From Treponema sp. (GTDB lineage Bacteria > Spirochaetota > Spirochaetia > Treponematales > Breznakiellaceae): a DNA stretch of 33,825 nt. The stretch spans positions 1-33,825 of the forward strand of contig JAITBG010000104.1 of assembly GCA_031283725.1 (NCBI GenBank), read 5' to 3'. The translations under genes and the position numbers were made by a program. The notes beneath the pieces are model-generated. The model ran no database searches. It saw only the letters and a program-made list of their open reading frames with translations, and was not told the DNA's origin. Shown piece by piece: positions 7,867-16,901 of this stretch; within the stretch, counting starts at the first letter, position 1; each line of letters starts with the position of its first letter.

Positions 7867-9135
7867 TTACAGCAAATTTCCTTCACCGTCAAATGGAAGG
7901 GCGTATAAATCGCTCACGATAGTCAGGGAAGGATTTTTTTTGGCTTCCTGATAATACGCTTCAGAAAGTTCAATCTCGTCCATGGACAAGGTGTTTTTAA
8001 TTCTGATTAACCTTATTTTGGCCTCATCAATACCGACACAGGTTCTAACCGCGCCTTGGATAGCAAGCCTGTCACTTTGCATAATCAGCGGCAAAAATCC
8101 CCCCAGGGGAACACGGGAGGTAATACAGTTCGGATAGGTTTTCTCAAAATCGAACTTTTTGAAAATGCGCATGGTCCCGAAATCCGCTAAACCGGCGCCC
8201 AGGATATTACCGTGGGACTCTTCGGTGACGTCAAGGACCACCACGCGTTGAGCATTAATGCCGCCGGTTTTATAGGGCGCGGTGAAACGTCCGGTGATAT
8301 TGGGGTCCATACCATCCCCGCTGATGTTCTTGCCGATTTTGTCTACAACAAGAACATCGGCGGTATCAAACAGAATACGGGGCATTCTATCCCTGGCTTC
8401 ATCCAAGAGCTTGGGTTCCAGCTCCGGAATTTCCTTCGGCGTCAGGGCCTTGACCTTCCAGGTCTTGTCATACGCGTTTTCAACCAGCCCAAGGCCGAAT
8501 AGTATATTGGCTTTATCCAATACTACCTGTCCAAAGGCGGGCACCATTTTTGCCATTGCTCCGAATCCGGCGGCATGGCAGAGGGAAGCGCCGTACTGTT
8601 TCCCCAAACCGATGGCCATCATTTTCATAATACCGCTTTCATAGGGTCCGGTAAAATCGGTATGTGGTTTTATACGATTAATTACAATAACGCCGTCCGC
8701 TTTTGCGGCGTACTTATCAATGTAAACATCAATTCCATCCGGGGTTTTACCTATTTCCACTGTATCCATACAGGATATGATCCGGCAACCGCAATATTCC
8801 TCGGTTACGCCGTAGCCTGACGCAACAGCCGACTGCCCCTCCGCGGTAGCGCCCCCATGGCTTCCCATTGCCGGAACAATGAAGGGGGATGCGCCTTGCC
8901 GCTTGCAAAAATCGGCCGTCAGTTTAAGCACTAAAGCCAGGTTATCAACACCGCGGCTTGTGCAGGTAAGGCAAACAGACGTACCCCGCTGAATAGTATT
9001 TTTAATCTCCGGTCGTGATAGTTGTTCAATAACCGCAGCTTCCACATCGTCAATTTTGCCGGCATCGAAGATCTGCTTAGCGCGAAACACCTTCGGCAAG
9101 GAAACGTCTTTTACCAAATCCGCAACAACACCCAT
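7867..9135 (-). CDS. LarA/DUF2088-family protein, possible nickel-pincer cofactor-dependent isomerase
   Basis: The product has 422 residues. It resembles the DUF2088 family that includes lactate racemase LarA: a Rossmann-like N-terminal half with VPAMGSHGGAT, then VINRIKPHTDFTGPYESGIMK, and a C-terminal half with VVDKIGKNISGDGMDPN. LarA-type enzymes racemise or epimerise 2-hydroxyacids at a nickel-pincer nucleotide. The conserved histidines (GSHGG, KPHTD) and a lysine in the MKMMAIGLGK segment are candidate active-site residues, but I cannot place the cofactor-binding Lys exactly, so the substrate is unknown. No larB, larC or larE genes are in the window. The start is ATG at 9135 behind AGGCAGGGGA; a longer open frame reaching 9234 would overlap the previous gene and looks spurious. 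It lies 25 bases after the secreted protein gene. Confidence 0.75.
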   Translation of the reverse strand: MGVVADLVKDVSLPKVFRAKQIFDAGKIDDVEAAVIEQLSRPEIKNTIQRGTSVCLTCTSRGVDNLALVLKLTADFCKRQGASPFIVPAMGSHGGATAEGQSAVASGYGVTEEYCGCRIISCMDTVEIGKTPDGIDVYIDKYAAKADGVIVINRIKPHTDFTGPYESGIMKMMAIGLGKQYGASLCHAAGFGAMAKMVPAFGQVVLDKANILFGLGLVENAYDKTWKVKALTPKEIPELEPKLLDEARDRMPRILFDTADVLVVDKIGKNISGDGMDPNITGRFTAPYKTGGINAQRVVVLDVTEESHGNILGAGLADFGTMRIFKKFDFEKTYPNCITSRVPLGGFLPLIMQSDRLAIQGAVRTCVGIDEAKIRLIRIKNTLSMDEIELSEAYYQEAKKNPSLTIVSDLYALPFDGEGNLL

Positions 9136-9160
9136 TCCCCTGCCTAATCCTGATCCTATT

Positions 9161-9805
9161 CTATAAGCCCATGCCAAAAGATGCCTTGAGGCCGTTGGTC
9201 CGGAGGGTAACCCATTCTCCCCTGAGGGGAACATCCCGGGAATTCGCCGTTACCTGATAATATTGACCTTCATCAGTGGGATCGTAAATCCGGATTTCGC
9301 CGGTATTGCCGTATACCTCGATTTTGAAGGAAACCGGATTGCTCAGATTTTCGGCGGTCAGGAATTGCTCATACCCCCCTAAACTGACGCTTTGTACCAG
9401 TTCCATCCGGGAATTGGTATAACTGCGGTATACCTGGGCGCTCAGCCCCGAGGGAATATCCCGGCTGAGGGGTTTTTCATCATAATTAAGCCAGAGCAGA
9501 TAGGATTTGCCGCAGCCCCAAGACGCATCGTTATAGGAAGTATCCGCAAAGACATGTATTCCTACGCCGCCGTGACCATCCTCGGCGCCCCCCTCATAAC
9601 GTATGTTAAACTCATACTCCATGGGACCGCTTTGGGGAACCCGGAAATTGACCTTAGCCAACCGGGCTATATTATCGTTCTGAAAGAGCCTGTCCCCGAT
9701 AAATTCCCATCGGCCTGAGGCAAAACGATACTCCGGTATCCTGTTTTGGGCATGTAATGATAAGGTAATACCCAAGACAACCAGAAAAAACACCATCTTC
9801 TTCAT
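9161..9805 (-). CDS. Secreted or periplasmic protein of unknown function
   Basis: The product has 214 residues. A clear signal peptide (MKKMVFFLVVLGITLSLHAQ) ends in an Ala-x-type cleavage site near residue 19 and has no lipobox cysteine. The mature part is rich in Gly, Tyr, Asn and alternating hydrophobic residues (VNFRVPQSGPMEYEFNIRYE, SFKIEVYGNTGEIRIYDP), typical of an all-beta, jelly-roll-like domain. That suggests a carbohydrate-binding-like or structural envelope protein, but no family is recognised. The start is supported by AAGGAG 8 bases upstream. It is the first gene of a likely operon with the LarA-like protein and the helicase, and has its own promoter candidate at 9836-9865. Confidence 0.75.
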   Translation of the reverse strand: MKKMVFFLVVLGITLSLHAQNRIPEYRFASGRWEFIGDRLFQNDNIARLAKVNFRVPQSGPMEYEFNIRYEGGAEDGHGGVGIHVFADTSYNDASWGCGKSYLLWLNYDEKPLSRDIPSGLSAQVYRSYTNSRMELVQSVSLGGYEQFLTAENLSNPVSFKIEVYGNTGEIRIYDPTDEGQYYQVTANSRDVPLRGEWVTLRTNGLKASFGMGL

Positions 9806-9835
9806 AAATCGGCTCCTTAAAAAATTTGATACCCT

Positions 9836-9865
9836 ATTCTACCACAATTTTTTAATAATAGTTAA
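9836..9865 (-). promoter_or_regulatory. Candidate sigma-70 promoter for the secreted protein operon
   Basis: On the minus strand, TTAACT (9865-9860) and TAGAAT (9841-9836) are separated by 18 bases. They match the consensus at 4 of 6 and 5 of 6 positions. The surrounding 120-base divergent gap is very AT-rich, as expected for a promoter region. Confidence 0.45.
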
Positions 9866-9928
9866 TATTTTTTGAAGAATTTTTTGTAGTATTTCCGGGC
9901 TTTAGGGCTTGCATAATGATTTCCCTAT

Positions 9929-11353
9929 ATGGGACACTACTATAATATGTCTGATACTATACTTATTGAAGACAACGACGCTGCCTCACGACTGGGAAGG
10001 GAAAAAATCAGTAAATTGCTGCTCCATTTCTCTATTCCGGCTATTACGGGGATGATTGTCAACGCCCTATACAATGTGGTGGACCGGATATTCGTGGGAC
10101 GGGGGGTAAACGAGGTTGCCCTGGGGGGCCTTTCCCTGGTTTTGCCCCTAATGACCATCAGCATGGCCTTTTCCATGCTCTTTGGCATCGGTTCGGCGAA
10201 TATGATCTCCATGCGCCTTGGCCAAGGCCGCCGTGATGAGGCGGAAAACGCCTTGAACCACTGTTTCTGGCTTCTTATAGGGATGGGGATCATCCTAATG
10301 ACCGTAGAACTGGTCTTTCTGGACCCAATTCTCTCTCTTTTGGGAGCCCAGGAGGGAAGCACCTCCCTAAGTTACGCTCGAAACTACTACCGGATCATCC
10401 TCTTTGGCCAGGTTTTCCTCATGGTAGGCTTCGGCTTTTCCCATTGTACCCGGGCTCAGGGGTTCCCCACCATTACCATGCTGAGTATGTTTATCGGCGC
10501 GGGGATGAATATTATTTTGGACCCGATTTTTATCTTTGTTTTCCACTGGGGAGTAGAAGGGGCCGCTTGGGCTACCATTATCTCCCAGTTGGCCGCAGCT
10601 ATCTGGATACTCTCCTTCAATTTCAGCAAGAAGACGGTTATCCGCCTCCGGCTAAAGACCTTCAAACCCACCCTGAACATTGTGGGCCAGATTATGGCCT
10701 TTGGTTCCGCCCAGTTTTTCCTGCAATTTGCCATGTCCGCCGTTCAGCTTATCTTCAACTCCAGCATGGGATGGTACGGGGTTGAAGCCCTGGGGGTAGA
10801 CAACGGCGGGGATATCGCCCTTTCGGGGATGAACATCAACGGATCCATCACCATGCTGATCCTCATGCCCATCTTCGGGATCAACCAGGGGGCCCAACCC
10901 ATCCTTGGCTTTAACTACGGGGCAAAGAAATACCACCGGGTCCTCAAGACATATTTGGGAGCTATTTCGGCGGCCGTGACGGTCGCCACGGTGGGTTTTA
11001 TCTTGGCAGAGCTGTTTCCGGTACAGTTGGTGCGCCTTTTCGCCCCGAACGGCAGCCCCGCCCTGATGAGCTTTGCCCCCAGAGCTATGCGGACGATGAT
11101 GCTTCTCCTGCCCCTTAACGGTTTCCAGATCGTGTCGGCGAATTTCTTTGTGGTCACCGGCAGGCCGAAAACTTCGATAGTCCTGTCCATGCTGCGCCAG
11201 TGTATTGCCCTCATCCCCTGTATACTGATCTTTGGACGGATCTGGGGCCTCTGGGGGGCCGTCACCGCCGCTCCGGTGGCGGACGGATTTTCGTTTCTGT
11301 GTACCGGAACAATGATTATTTTTGAGCTAAAAAAACTTCGTTCTGCACTGTAG
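9929..11353 (+). CDS. MATE-family multidrug/sodium antiporter
   Basis: The product has 474 residues with about 12 hydrophobic helices in two homologous halves. The N-half contains ISKLLLHFSIPAITGMIVN and the family-typical NVVDRIFVGRGVNEVALGGL. The C-half begins near GQIMAFGSAQFFLQFAMS and includes GINQGAQPILGFNYGAKKY, a strong DinF/NorM-type signature. The family exports cationic compounds or drugs in exchange for Na+ or H+ at the inner membrane. Two starts are possible, ATG at 9929 or in-frame ATG at 9947; neither has a convincing ribosome site. The gene is divergent from the secreted protein operon. Its last 38 bases overlap the 3' end of the convergent HD-domain gene. Confidence 0.9.
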   Translation: MGHYYNMSDTILIEDNDAASRLGREKISKLLLHFSIPAITGMIVNALYNVVDRIFVGRGVNEVALGGLSLVLPLMTISMAFSMLFGIGSANMISMRLGQGRRDEAENALNHCFWLLIGMGIILMTVELVFLDPILSLLGAQEGSTSLSYARNYYRIILFGQVFLMVGFGFSHCTRAQGFPTITMLSMFIGAGMNIILDPIFIFVFHWGVEGAAWATIISQLAAAIWILSFNFSKKTVIRLRLKTFKPTLNIVGQIMAFGSAQFFLQFAMSAVQLIFNSSMGWYGVEALGVDNGGDIALSGMNINGSITMLILMPIFGINQGAQPILGFNYGAKKYHRVLKTYLGAISAAVTVATVGFILAELFPVQLVRLFAPNGSPALMSFAPRAMRTMMLLLPLNGFQIVSANFFVVTGRPKTSIVLSMLRQCIALIPCILIFGRIWGLWGAVTAAPVADGFSFLCTGTMIIFELKKLRSAL

Positions 11354-11801
11354 GCTTTCTCCACCGGCACAGTGTTTCTGCGGCGGAGCAGATCTTATCC
11401 GCCAGGCAGATTATCCATCCCTCCCGGTATTTAGGCGGATGTAACAAGGTATAGGGCCACATGTGGGTTCTGATAAGAGACGCCTCTTTATCAGATATGT
11501 TAAAATACTTCCGCCCGTTTTCCGCGGCGCACACAGGATGGGTCCACCCGTGGCGGGACCACATTTTTTCGGGTACATGCCAATCGTAGAGAAAAAAATC
11601 ATGGAGAAGAGCGCCCCTGACAAGGCTTTCCTTATCGCGGATCTTAAAAAATTCTCCTATGCTGAAACTCAGCCGCGCCACGTCCAGGCTGTGCTCATAG
11701 ACGGAGATCCGGCCATGCTGGATATACCCCTTAGATTCAGAAAATTTACTGTTCCCAAGAATTTCAGCGACCATTTTATTAAACAGAGCGGTATCTTTCA
11801 T
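11316..11801 (-). CDS. Small HD-domain phosphohydrolase-like protein
   Basis: The product has 161 residues with the HD-superfamily metal site: His37 (YEHSLDVA), His67-Asp68 (LLHDFFLYDW), His113 (IRTHMWP) and Asp135 (CLADKI). HD proteins hydrolyse phosphate esters of nucleotides or other small molecules; the substrate cannot be read from sequence. The ATG overlaps the stop codon of the upstream CmpB-type gene (ATGA at 11798-11801), so the two should be translationally coupled. It is the last gene of the long minus-strand cluster. Its 3' end overlaps the convergent MATE gene by 38 bases. A second small HD protein is encoded at 24647-25216 in the same cluster. Confidence 0.85.
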   Translation of the reverse strand: MKDTALFNKMVAEILGNSKFSESKGYIQHGRISVYEHSLDVARLSFSIGEFFKIRDKESLVRGALLHDFFLYDWHVPEKMWSRHGWTHPVCAAENGRKYFNISDKEASLIRTHMWPYTLLHPPKYREGWIICLADKICSAAETLCRWRKPTVQNEVFLAQK

Positions 11802-12373
11802 TGTAGTCCATCCACGAGATTCTGTATCCCCGCTTTTTTGTTTTTAATATATTTTTGTATGGTAAGCGCCGCGTCTACGGTGAAGCTCCCCAAAAGAACC
11901 AAATCTATCCGGAACAGCGCCACCGAACCGATAAGGCGGATCAATTCTATGGCCAGATCCCAATAAAAATACACCAAAGCCATTGCCACCAGGCCGAAAA
12001 AAAGGGACGTGGTCAGGGCTATGCGTTTTTTATAATTGCACCACCATGTAAAAGGATAGGTATCGTAATCCCAGCATTTTTTGTTGAATCCCTTTTCCAG
12101 AACCAGGGCCGCCAGATATTCCACCAGGGTACACAAAAGAGCGCCGGCGATAAACACCAGGGGAGGGTATGGTTTAAGCGGTAATCCGGCGGAATACACC
12201 GCCATACCCCCAAAGCCATGCACCGGAACCCAGGGGCCCTTAAAAAAACCTTTATTCACAAACCGTTTGCGGACGATTGACTCCATGATGGTTTCTCCAA
12301 CCCATCCGCTGAAGGAAAAAAAGAAAAAGAGAAAAACTATTTTGTCCATTTCCAGTGCAAAGAGGTCAAACAT
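11798..12373 (-). CDS. CmpB-type 'putative ABC transporter permease' membrane protein
   Basis: The product has about 191 residues and some five hydrophobic segments. It matches the pattern of Pfam ABC_trans_CmpB: an N-terminal FSGWVGETIMESI, then KGFFKGPWVPVHGFGG, then LVEYLAALVLEK, and W-x-Y (CWDYDTYPF). Despite the family name, no ATPase partner is near, and the function is unknown. The start is uncertain: ATG at 12373 lies just after the stop of the giant activase gene (12375), while an in-frame TTG at 12382 would overlap it; coupling is likely either way. It overlaps the downstream HD gene by 4 bases. Confidence 0.8.
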   Translation of the reverse strand: MFDLFALEMDKIVFLFFFFSFSGWVGETIMESIVRKRFVNKGFFKGPWVPVHGFGGMAVYSAGLPLKPYPPLVFIAGALLCTLVEYLAALVLEKGFNKKCWDYDTYPFTWWCNYKKRIALTTSLFFGLVAMALVYFYWDLAIELIRLIGSVALFRIDLVLLGSFTVDAALTIQKYIKNKKAGIQNLVDGLQ

Positions 12374-12374
12374 C

Positions 12375-15300
12375 CTAGGCAATCCGGGTATTCATGATCA
12401 GCATCTGCAAACGGTTTTCTATGTTCGCAAAGCTGGTGTCGGGGTCATAATCCAGGGCAAGGATCTGGATACCGGGATATTCTTCTTTTATGCGCTTTAC
12501 AACACCCCGCCCGGCGAAGTGGTTGGGCAGACAGCCGAAAGGCTGGAGAAGGATGAAAGACTTTACCCCCTGGGATGCACGGTGCAGTATATCTGCGGCC
12601 ATGAGAAAAGACTCTCCGGAACAGATCGACCGGTCTATGATAGGATCGCTGTACTTAGCCAAATCCGGCAGCTGCAAAGCGGGTTCGTACAGGGGATGTT
12701 TGCGGGCCGGTATTTCCATAATCCTCTGGGCAATATCGAAAAATTTATCCCCCGCAAATGCCCGCAGCATTTCAAACATGGAATAGATCACCTGGTAATT
12801 CTTAAACTTTGAAATAATATGCATAAGCATGAGGTTTCGGTATATATCGTACATCCTGGGAAGCTCCACCTCCATATTGTTCCGTTCAAGGTACTCTTCT
12901 ATGTAAAAATTGGAACCCGGATGGTAGGTCAAAAGATATTCGCCGGTGATAAAAACTTTTGGTTTATGAATGGACCGGTCGTAACGGATGGCGCAGATCG
13001 CCTTAATGGCCTTTTTATAAGCCCGAAGCGCGCCAATCATGCCCCCGCGCTGCAATGCGTCGGCGATCTTATCCGTCGAAACTTCAAATACCCGGTTGGT
13101 CTCCCCCTTTTCAAATTCGTATGGGCGAATCTTGCGGCGCAGATCCTCCAAAATTTCTACCATTACCAGGGCCCAGCCGGCCCGGGCAAAGGACATCTCG
13201 CTTAACCTGAACCCCGGATGAATATTTTTAAGATCGTGGATGTCCGTGGAAAAAATGGGTACCTGGGGATACCCCGCATCGTCCAGGGCTTTCCGGGTGA
13301 GAAACATATAATTTACCAGCCGGCAGTCGCAGTAGGTTTTTCCCGTACCGATTACAACCTCATCGGGATCGTATTCCCCGCTTTTCAAAACCGACAGAGC
13401 TTCACCGATCAGCATTTGTGCGGGAAAGCAGCTGTCGTTGTGCACATATTTTTTACCCAGCTGAATAGCTTCCTTGCCGCCCAAGGGCAAAGGCGCCACC
13501 TTAAACCCCTGTTTACTGATGACCGCGGTCATGACCTTGCAGAAGGCCCGGCTGACATTAGGTACCAGAAGTATTTTGTTCTTGCCTTTTCTGGTAAATT
13601 TAACCGGATAAGGGTCCCGCAGAGGCTTAATCTCCGCATGTCCCGCTTCACGCTCCCTTCTGGCTTGTACGGTTTCGATAAAGGAACGGACCCGTATCCT
13701 TAAGGGCCCGGGCACTTCACTTTCATCGAGCTTTAAGATCAGGGGGACCTTTCCCGATATTTCCTTCATAAGGCGGATCACCTCATCGGTATAAATCGCG
13801 TCATGACCGCAGCCAAAACTGAATATCTGCACATACTCAAGGGCGGGATGCCGGGCGGTATATATGGCCCCGGAAAGGAGCCGCGCATGATTACTGTTGT
13901 TAATATCCAGCATAGTCTTGGAAAGATCCTGATCCTTCAGCCCGTCAAGGGCGTCCACCGTAATAACCGGGATTTTCTGATCGGTAAAATACCGGGATAA
14001 ACGGTGGTTTACCAGTTCATCAAATTGATAATGCCGCCCGGTGATAACCACGGCGAATTTTCCTTCCTCTTCCACCTTAGCAATAATGCGGGAACCCTCT
14101 TCAATCAGAAAGGCATTAAAGCTTTTCAGGGCGGCGTCCCCCTGGGCAATGGCGTCAAGAACCGTCTCTCGGGGGATGTTGTACGTATTCTGCATATACC
14201 GGCAGAGTTGCCTATCCCGGTCTTCCTGTTTGAACCAATGGAATACCGGCGCATCCAGAGGAGTATTCCAATTACGCTGGGGATCATCGGAATATTTCAC
14301 CACCAGGGGATAACCCTTGAGTACCGGACAGGTATAAGTACTGAGGGGCTCAGGATTATCAGAAGGAAGGTGAGCAAAAATGGGCAGGAAAATTCGGTCA
14401 ACCCTTAGGGCGATCAGATCGTGAATATGCCCGTGAACAAGTTTTGCGGGAAAACATACCGTATCGGAAGCAACGGATTGGAGCCCCCGGTCAAAGAGCC
14501 TGCGGGTACTGGGATTGGAAATTCTGGTCGTAAAGCCCAGGGCACGGAAGAAAGTGGTAAAGAAGGGCATGGTGCGCCAAAAATCCAAAGCCCGGGGCAG
14601 GCCGATGGTAATATTTCTATCGGAACATAGGGGACTAACAGGATAATCGGAAAAGAGCAATTTCTCCCGGAATTTTATCATGTCCGGAACCTCATCCATC
14701 TGGGTATTTATCAATTTAATTTTTTCCCGAACCGATGAATCCTCAAGGCTGCCGATTATCTCCCCACGCTCACAGCGGTTACCCGTAACCCAGGTACCGC
14801 TGCCGGAGGGGCTGGGTAACGGTTTTCCTGCGGAATTTCGTCCGTAGAAAAAGTTAACCAGGGTACGGTTACAATTATTTGTGCAAAAGCCGCACTTATT
14901 ATTCGTTTCCTGAGAATAGTCAAAATCCGCCAGGGCTTCAAGGCCGATAAAACGGCTCCTGTCCGCCGGGCCGTGGGGTGACGTAAATCCACGGGTGGCA
15001 AGGTAGTTTTTTGTAAGCAGGGCAATACCGATTGCTCCCATCTCCCCCGGATAGGGGGCGCGGATTACCGGCTTTTCTAAATACTGTTCCAGGGCACGGA
15101 GTACCGCGTTGTTTTTGAAGGTACCCCCCTGGACGATAATCTTGTCTCCCAGTTCGGCAAAGTTTGACATACGGATAACTTTGGTAAACACATTTTCTAT
15201 TATTGAACGGCACAGACCGGCCATAATATCCTCCGCCTGTTTCCCATTTTTTTGCTCCGTAATAATGGTACTATTCATAAACACGGTACAGCGGCTCCCC

Positions 15301-16805
15301 AGCTCTGCGGGGTTTTTCGCATTAAAGGCGGATTCGGCGATTTTATGCACCGGAATATTGAGGTTGGAGGCGAAGTTCTCCAGAAAAGAACCGCAGCCGG
15401 AAGAACAGGCTTCGTTGAGGGTAATATTAGTAACAATGCCGTCGGCGATAGAAATAGCCTTCATATCCTGGCCTCCAATATCCAGGATGAAGGTGACCCC
15501 ATCCATATACTTTTGAGATGCCTCGGCGTGGGCCACGGTTTCCACGGTGTGAAAATCCGCGCCGAAAGCTTTGTCAAAGAGCAGTTCACCATAGCCGGTG
15601 GTACCCAGGGCGATAATTTCCACGGTGATCCCCAAATCATCGTACTTCTTTTTTAGATCCAGCAGCGCCCGTTTAATAACCCGCAGAGGCTCGCCTTTAT
15701 TGTTGGAATAAAAACTATCCACCACATTTTCGTTTTCATCGAGGAGTACAAATTTCGAGGTAGTGGAACCTGCGTCGATCCCCAGATACACCCGCAGGGT
15801 ATCCCCTTTTTGCGCCTTAGGCAGGGGAGGGGGAGGAAGTTTATGCCGTTCCTCAAACACGGTACGATCGGCGGGGGTATCAAAATACTGTTTTCTTGTT
15901 ACGGGGATAGCGGCGCTGATATTTTCACGGTAATTGGCAAGGGCGGAAAGGGCCTTCGCCGGCTGAAAGTTTTGCGGAGAATCGATAAACATTTCGTCCA
16001 GCGAAAGAGCGGTACCGTAGGCGATCAGGGTTTCCGGATTTTCTGGCCGGATAATATCCGCCTCCTTAAGGCCGAGTCTTTCGGCGAACACCCGGATCAA
16101 GGTGGGGTTAAAAGTCAGGGGCCCCCCTTCAAAAATGATGGGCGGCTTGAGCGCAAGTCCCTGGGCAAGGCCGCCTATGGTCTGTTTGACAATGGCGTGA
16201 AAGGCGGAAAGGGCAATATCCTCCGGCCGGCATCCCTGGTTCAGCAGGGGTTGGATATCGGTTTTGGCAAAGACCCCGCAGCGGCCGGAAATGTCGTATA
16301 CCGCGGCGCCTTTAGCGGCCAGGGCTTCAAATTCCTCCACCGGGGTCCGCAGCAGGGACGCCACTTCGTCAATAAACGCGCCGGTCCCCCCGGCACAGCT
16401 CCCGTTCATCCGCATATCCGAGGCGACAAGCCGCTTTACCCCTTCGTCGTAGTAGAAAAAAACCACCTTGGCGTCCTGACCTCCCAGCTCTACGGCGACC
16501 CGGGCCTGGGGATAGAAGATACGGACCGCAATGGCGTTTGCCACTACTTCCTGGATATAATAGGCGTGTATGGCCTCCGCAATGGGCTTCCCCCCGGAAC
16601 CGCAAACCGCTGTCTTGAACTCGTAGCCGGGGAAACGGGAAAAAACTTCAGTTAAAAGGATATGAACCGTCTCAGACTGATAGGCGTTATGCCGTTCATA
16701 CCGGGAAAAAAGGATTTTTTTGCTTTCGCCCTCCATTACGACCACTTTTACCGTGGTAGAACCCACGTCTATGCCTAGACGAAGGGATGCATACATCTGT
16801 TCCAT
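12375..16805 (-). CDS. Giant acyl-CoA dehydratase activase fused to a dehydratase-like region
   Basis: The product has 1476 residues. Two BadF/HgdC-type ASKHA ATPase domains come first: residues about 8-270 (GIDVGSTTVK at 11-20, SCAGGTGAF around Cys137, RCGVF at Cys176) and 338-600 (GIDAGSTTSK at 342-351, ACSSGCGSF at Cys467/Cys471, RCTVF at Cys506). In HgdC-type activases the first of these cysteines ligates a [4Fe-4S] cluster shared by a dimer. A Cys-rich linker CGFCTNNC follows at 638-645. Then come a DUF2229-like region and a C-terminal segment like the 2-hydroxyglutaryl-CoA dehydratase D component (VKSFILLQPFGCLPNHFAGRG). Such proteins couple ATP to very low-potential electron transfer; the target of this single-chain form is unknown. 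The start could instead be the ATG at 16796, which has a slightly better ribosome site. Confidence 0.9.
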   Translation of the reverse strand: MEQMYASLRLGIDVGSTTVKVVVMEGESKKILFSRYERHNAYQSETVHILLTEVFSRFPGYEFKTAVCGSGGKPIAEAIHAYYIQEVVANAIAVRIFYPQARVAVELGGQDAKVVFFYYDEGVKRLVASDMRMNGSCAGGTGAFIDEVASLLRTPVEEFEALAAKGAAVYDISGRCGVFAKTDIQPLLNQGCRPEDIALSAFHAIVKQTIGGLAQGLALKPPIIFEGGPLTFNPTLIRVFAERLGLKEADIIRPENPETLIAYGTALSLDEMFIDSPQNFQPAKALSALANYRENISAAIPVTRKQYFDTPADRTVFEERHKLPPPPLPKAQKGDTLRVYLGIDAGSTTSKFVLLDENENVVDSFYSNNKGEPLRVIKRALLDLKKKYDDLGITVEIIALGTTGYGELLFDKAFGADFHTVETVAHAEASQKYMDGVTFILDIGGQDMKAISIADGIVTNITLNEACSSGCGSFLENFASNLNIPVHKIAESAFNAKNPAELGSRCTVFMNSTIITEQKNGKQAEDIMAGLCRSIIENVFTKVIRMSNFAELGDKIIVQGGTFKNNAVLRALEQYLEKPVIRAPYPGEMGAIGIALLTKNYLATRGFTSPHGPADRSRFIGLEALADFDYSQETNNKCGFCTNNCNRTLVNFFYGRNSAGKPLPSPSGSGTWVTGNRCERGEIIGSLEDSSVREKIKLINTQMDEVPDMIKFREKLLFSDYPVSPLCSDRNITIGLPRALDFWRTMPFFTTFFRALGFTTRISNPSTRRLFDRGLQSVASDTVCFPAKLVHGHIHDLIALRVDRIFLPIFAHLPSDNPEPLSTYTCPVLKGYPLVVKYSDDPQRNWNTPLDAPVFHWFKQEDRDRQLCRYMQNTYNIPRETVLDAIAQGDAALKSFNAFLIEEGSRIIAKVEEEGKFAVVITGRHYQFDELVNHRLSRYFTDQKIPVITVDALDGLKDQDLSKTMLDINNSNHARLLSGAIYTARHPALEYVQIFSFGCGHDAIYTDEVIRLMKEISGKVPLILKLDESEVPGPLRIRVRSFIETVQARREREAGHAEIKPLRDPYPVKFTRKGKNKILLVPNVSRAFCKVMTAVISKQGFKVAPLPLGGKEAIQLGKKYVHNDSCFPAQMLIGEALSVLKSGEYDPDEVVIGTGKTYCDCRLVNYMFLTRKALDDAGYPQVPIFSTDIHDLKNIHPGFRLSEMSFARAGWALVMVEILEDLRRKIRPYEFEKGETNRVFEVSTDKIADALQRGGMIGALRAYKKAIKAICAIRYDRSIHKPKVFITGEYLLTYHPGSNFYIEEYLERNNMEVELPRMYDIYRNLMLMHIISKFKNYQVIYSMFEMLRAFAGDKFFDIAQRIMEIPARKHPLYEPALQLPDLAKYSDPIIDRSICSGESFLMAADILHRASQGVKSFILLQPFGCLPNHFAGRGVVKRIKEEYPGIQILALDYDPDTSFANIENRLQMLIMNTRIA

Positions 16806-16828
16806 AATTAGCTACTATAGTAGTAATT
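16806..16828. promoter_or_regulatory. Palindrome directly upstream of the giant activase gene
   Basis: A perfect 12-bp palindrome CTACTATAGTAG (16812-16823) is extended by AATTA on the left and TAATT on the right, with one unpaired base, giving a nearly perfect 23-bp dyad. It abuts the start codon on the 5' side. It is a candidate operator, or a structure in the leader. Confidence 0.4.
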
Positions 16829-16901
16829 ACCAAAAAAATCTATACGAGGTGAAGGATCCCGATTTCCCGCATATCGGGGATTGTCGAATGACTCTAACTG
16901 C
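16829..16901 (-). other. Intergenic gap with a weak hairpin and T-run
   Basis: Between the fusion gene stop and the activase leader, the transcript can form CCCGAT/ATCGGG (16858-16863 with 16873-16878, 9-base loop). A run of seven T lies about 20 bases further on the minus strand. The distance is too long for a classical intrinsic terminator. It could attenuate or mark an operon boundary. It is one of the longer gaps in the minus-strand cluster. Confidence 0.3.

Noticed and set aside
11798-12373. CmpB-type protein as part of an ABC importer
   Set aside because: No ATPase or binding protein of the ABC type is adjacent; the family name is historical.
15810-16655. Long plus-strand open frame opposite the activase gene
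   Set aside because: It lies fully antisense to the conserved first ASKHA domain and encodes a low-complexity Gly/Lys/Arg-rich product with no family pattern.
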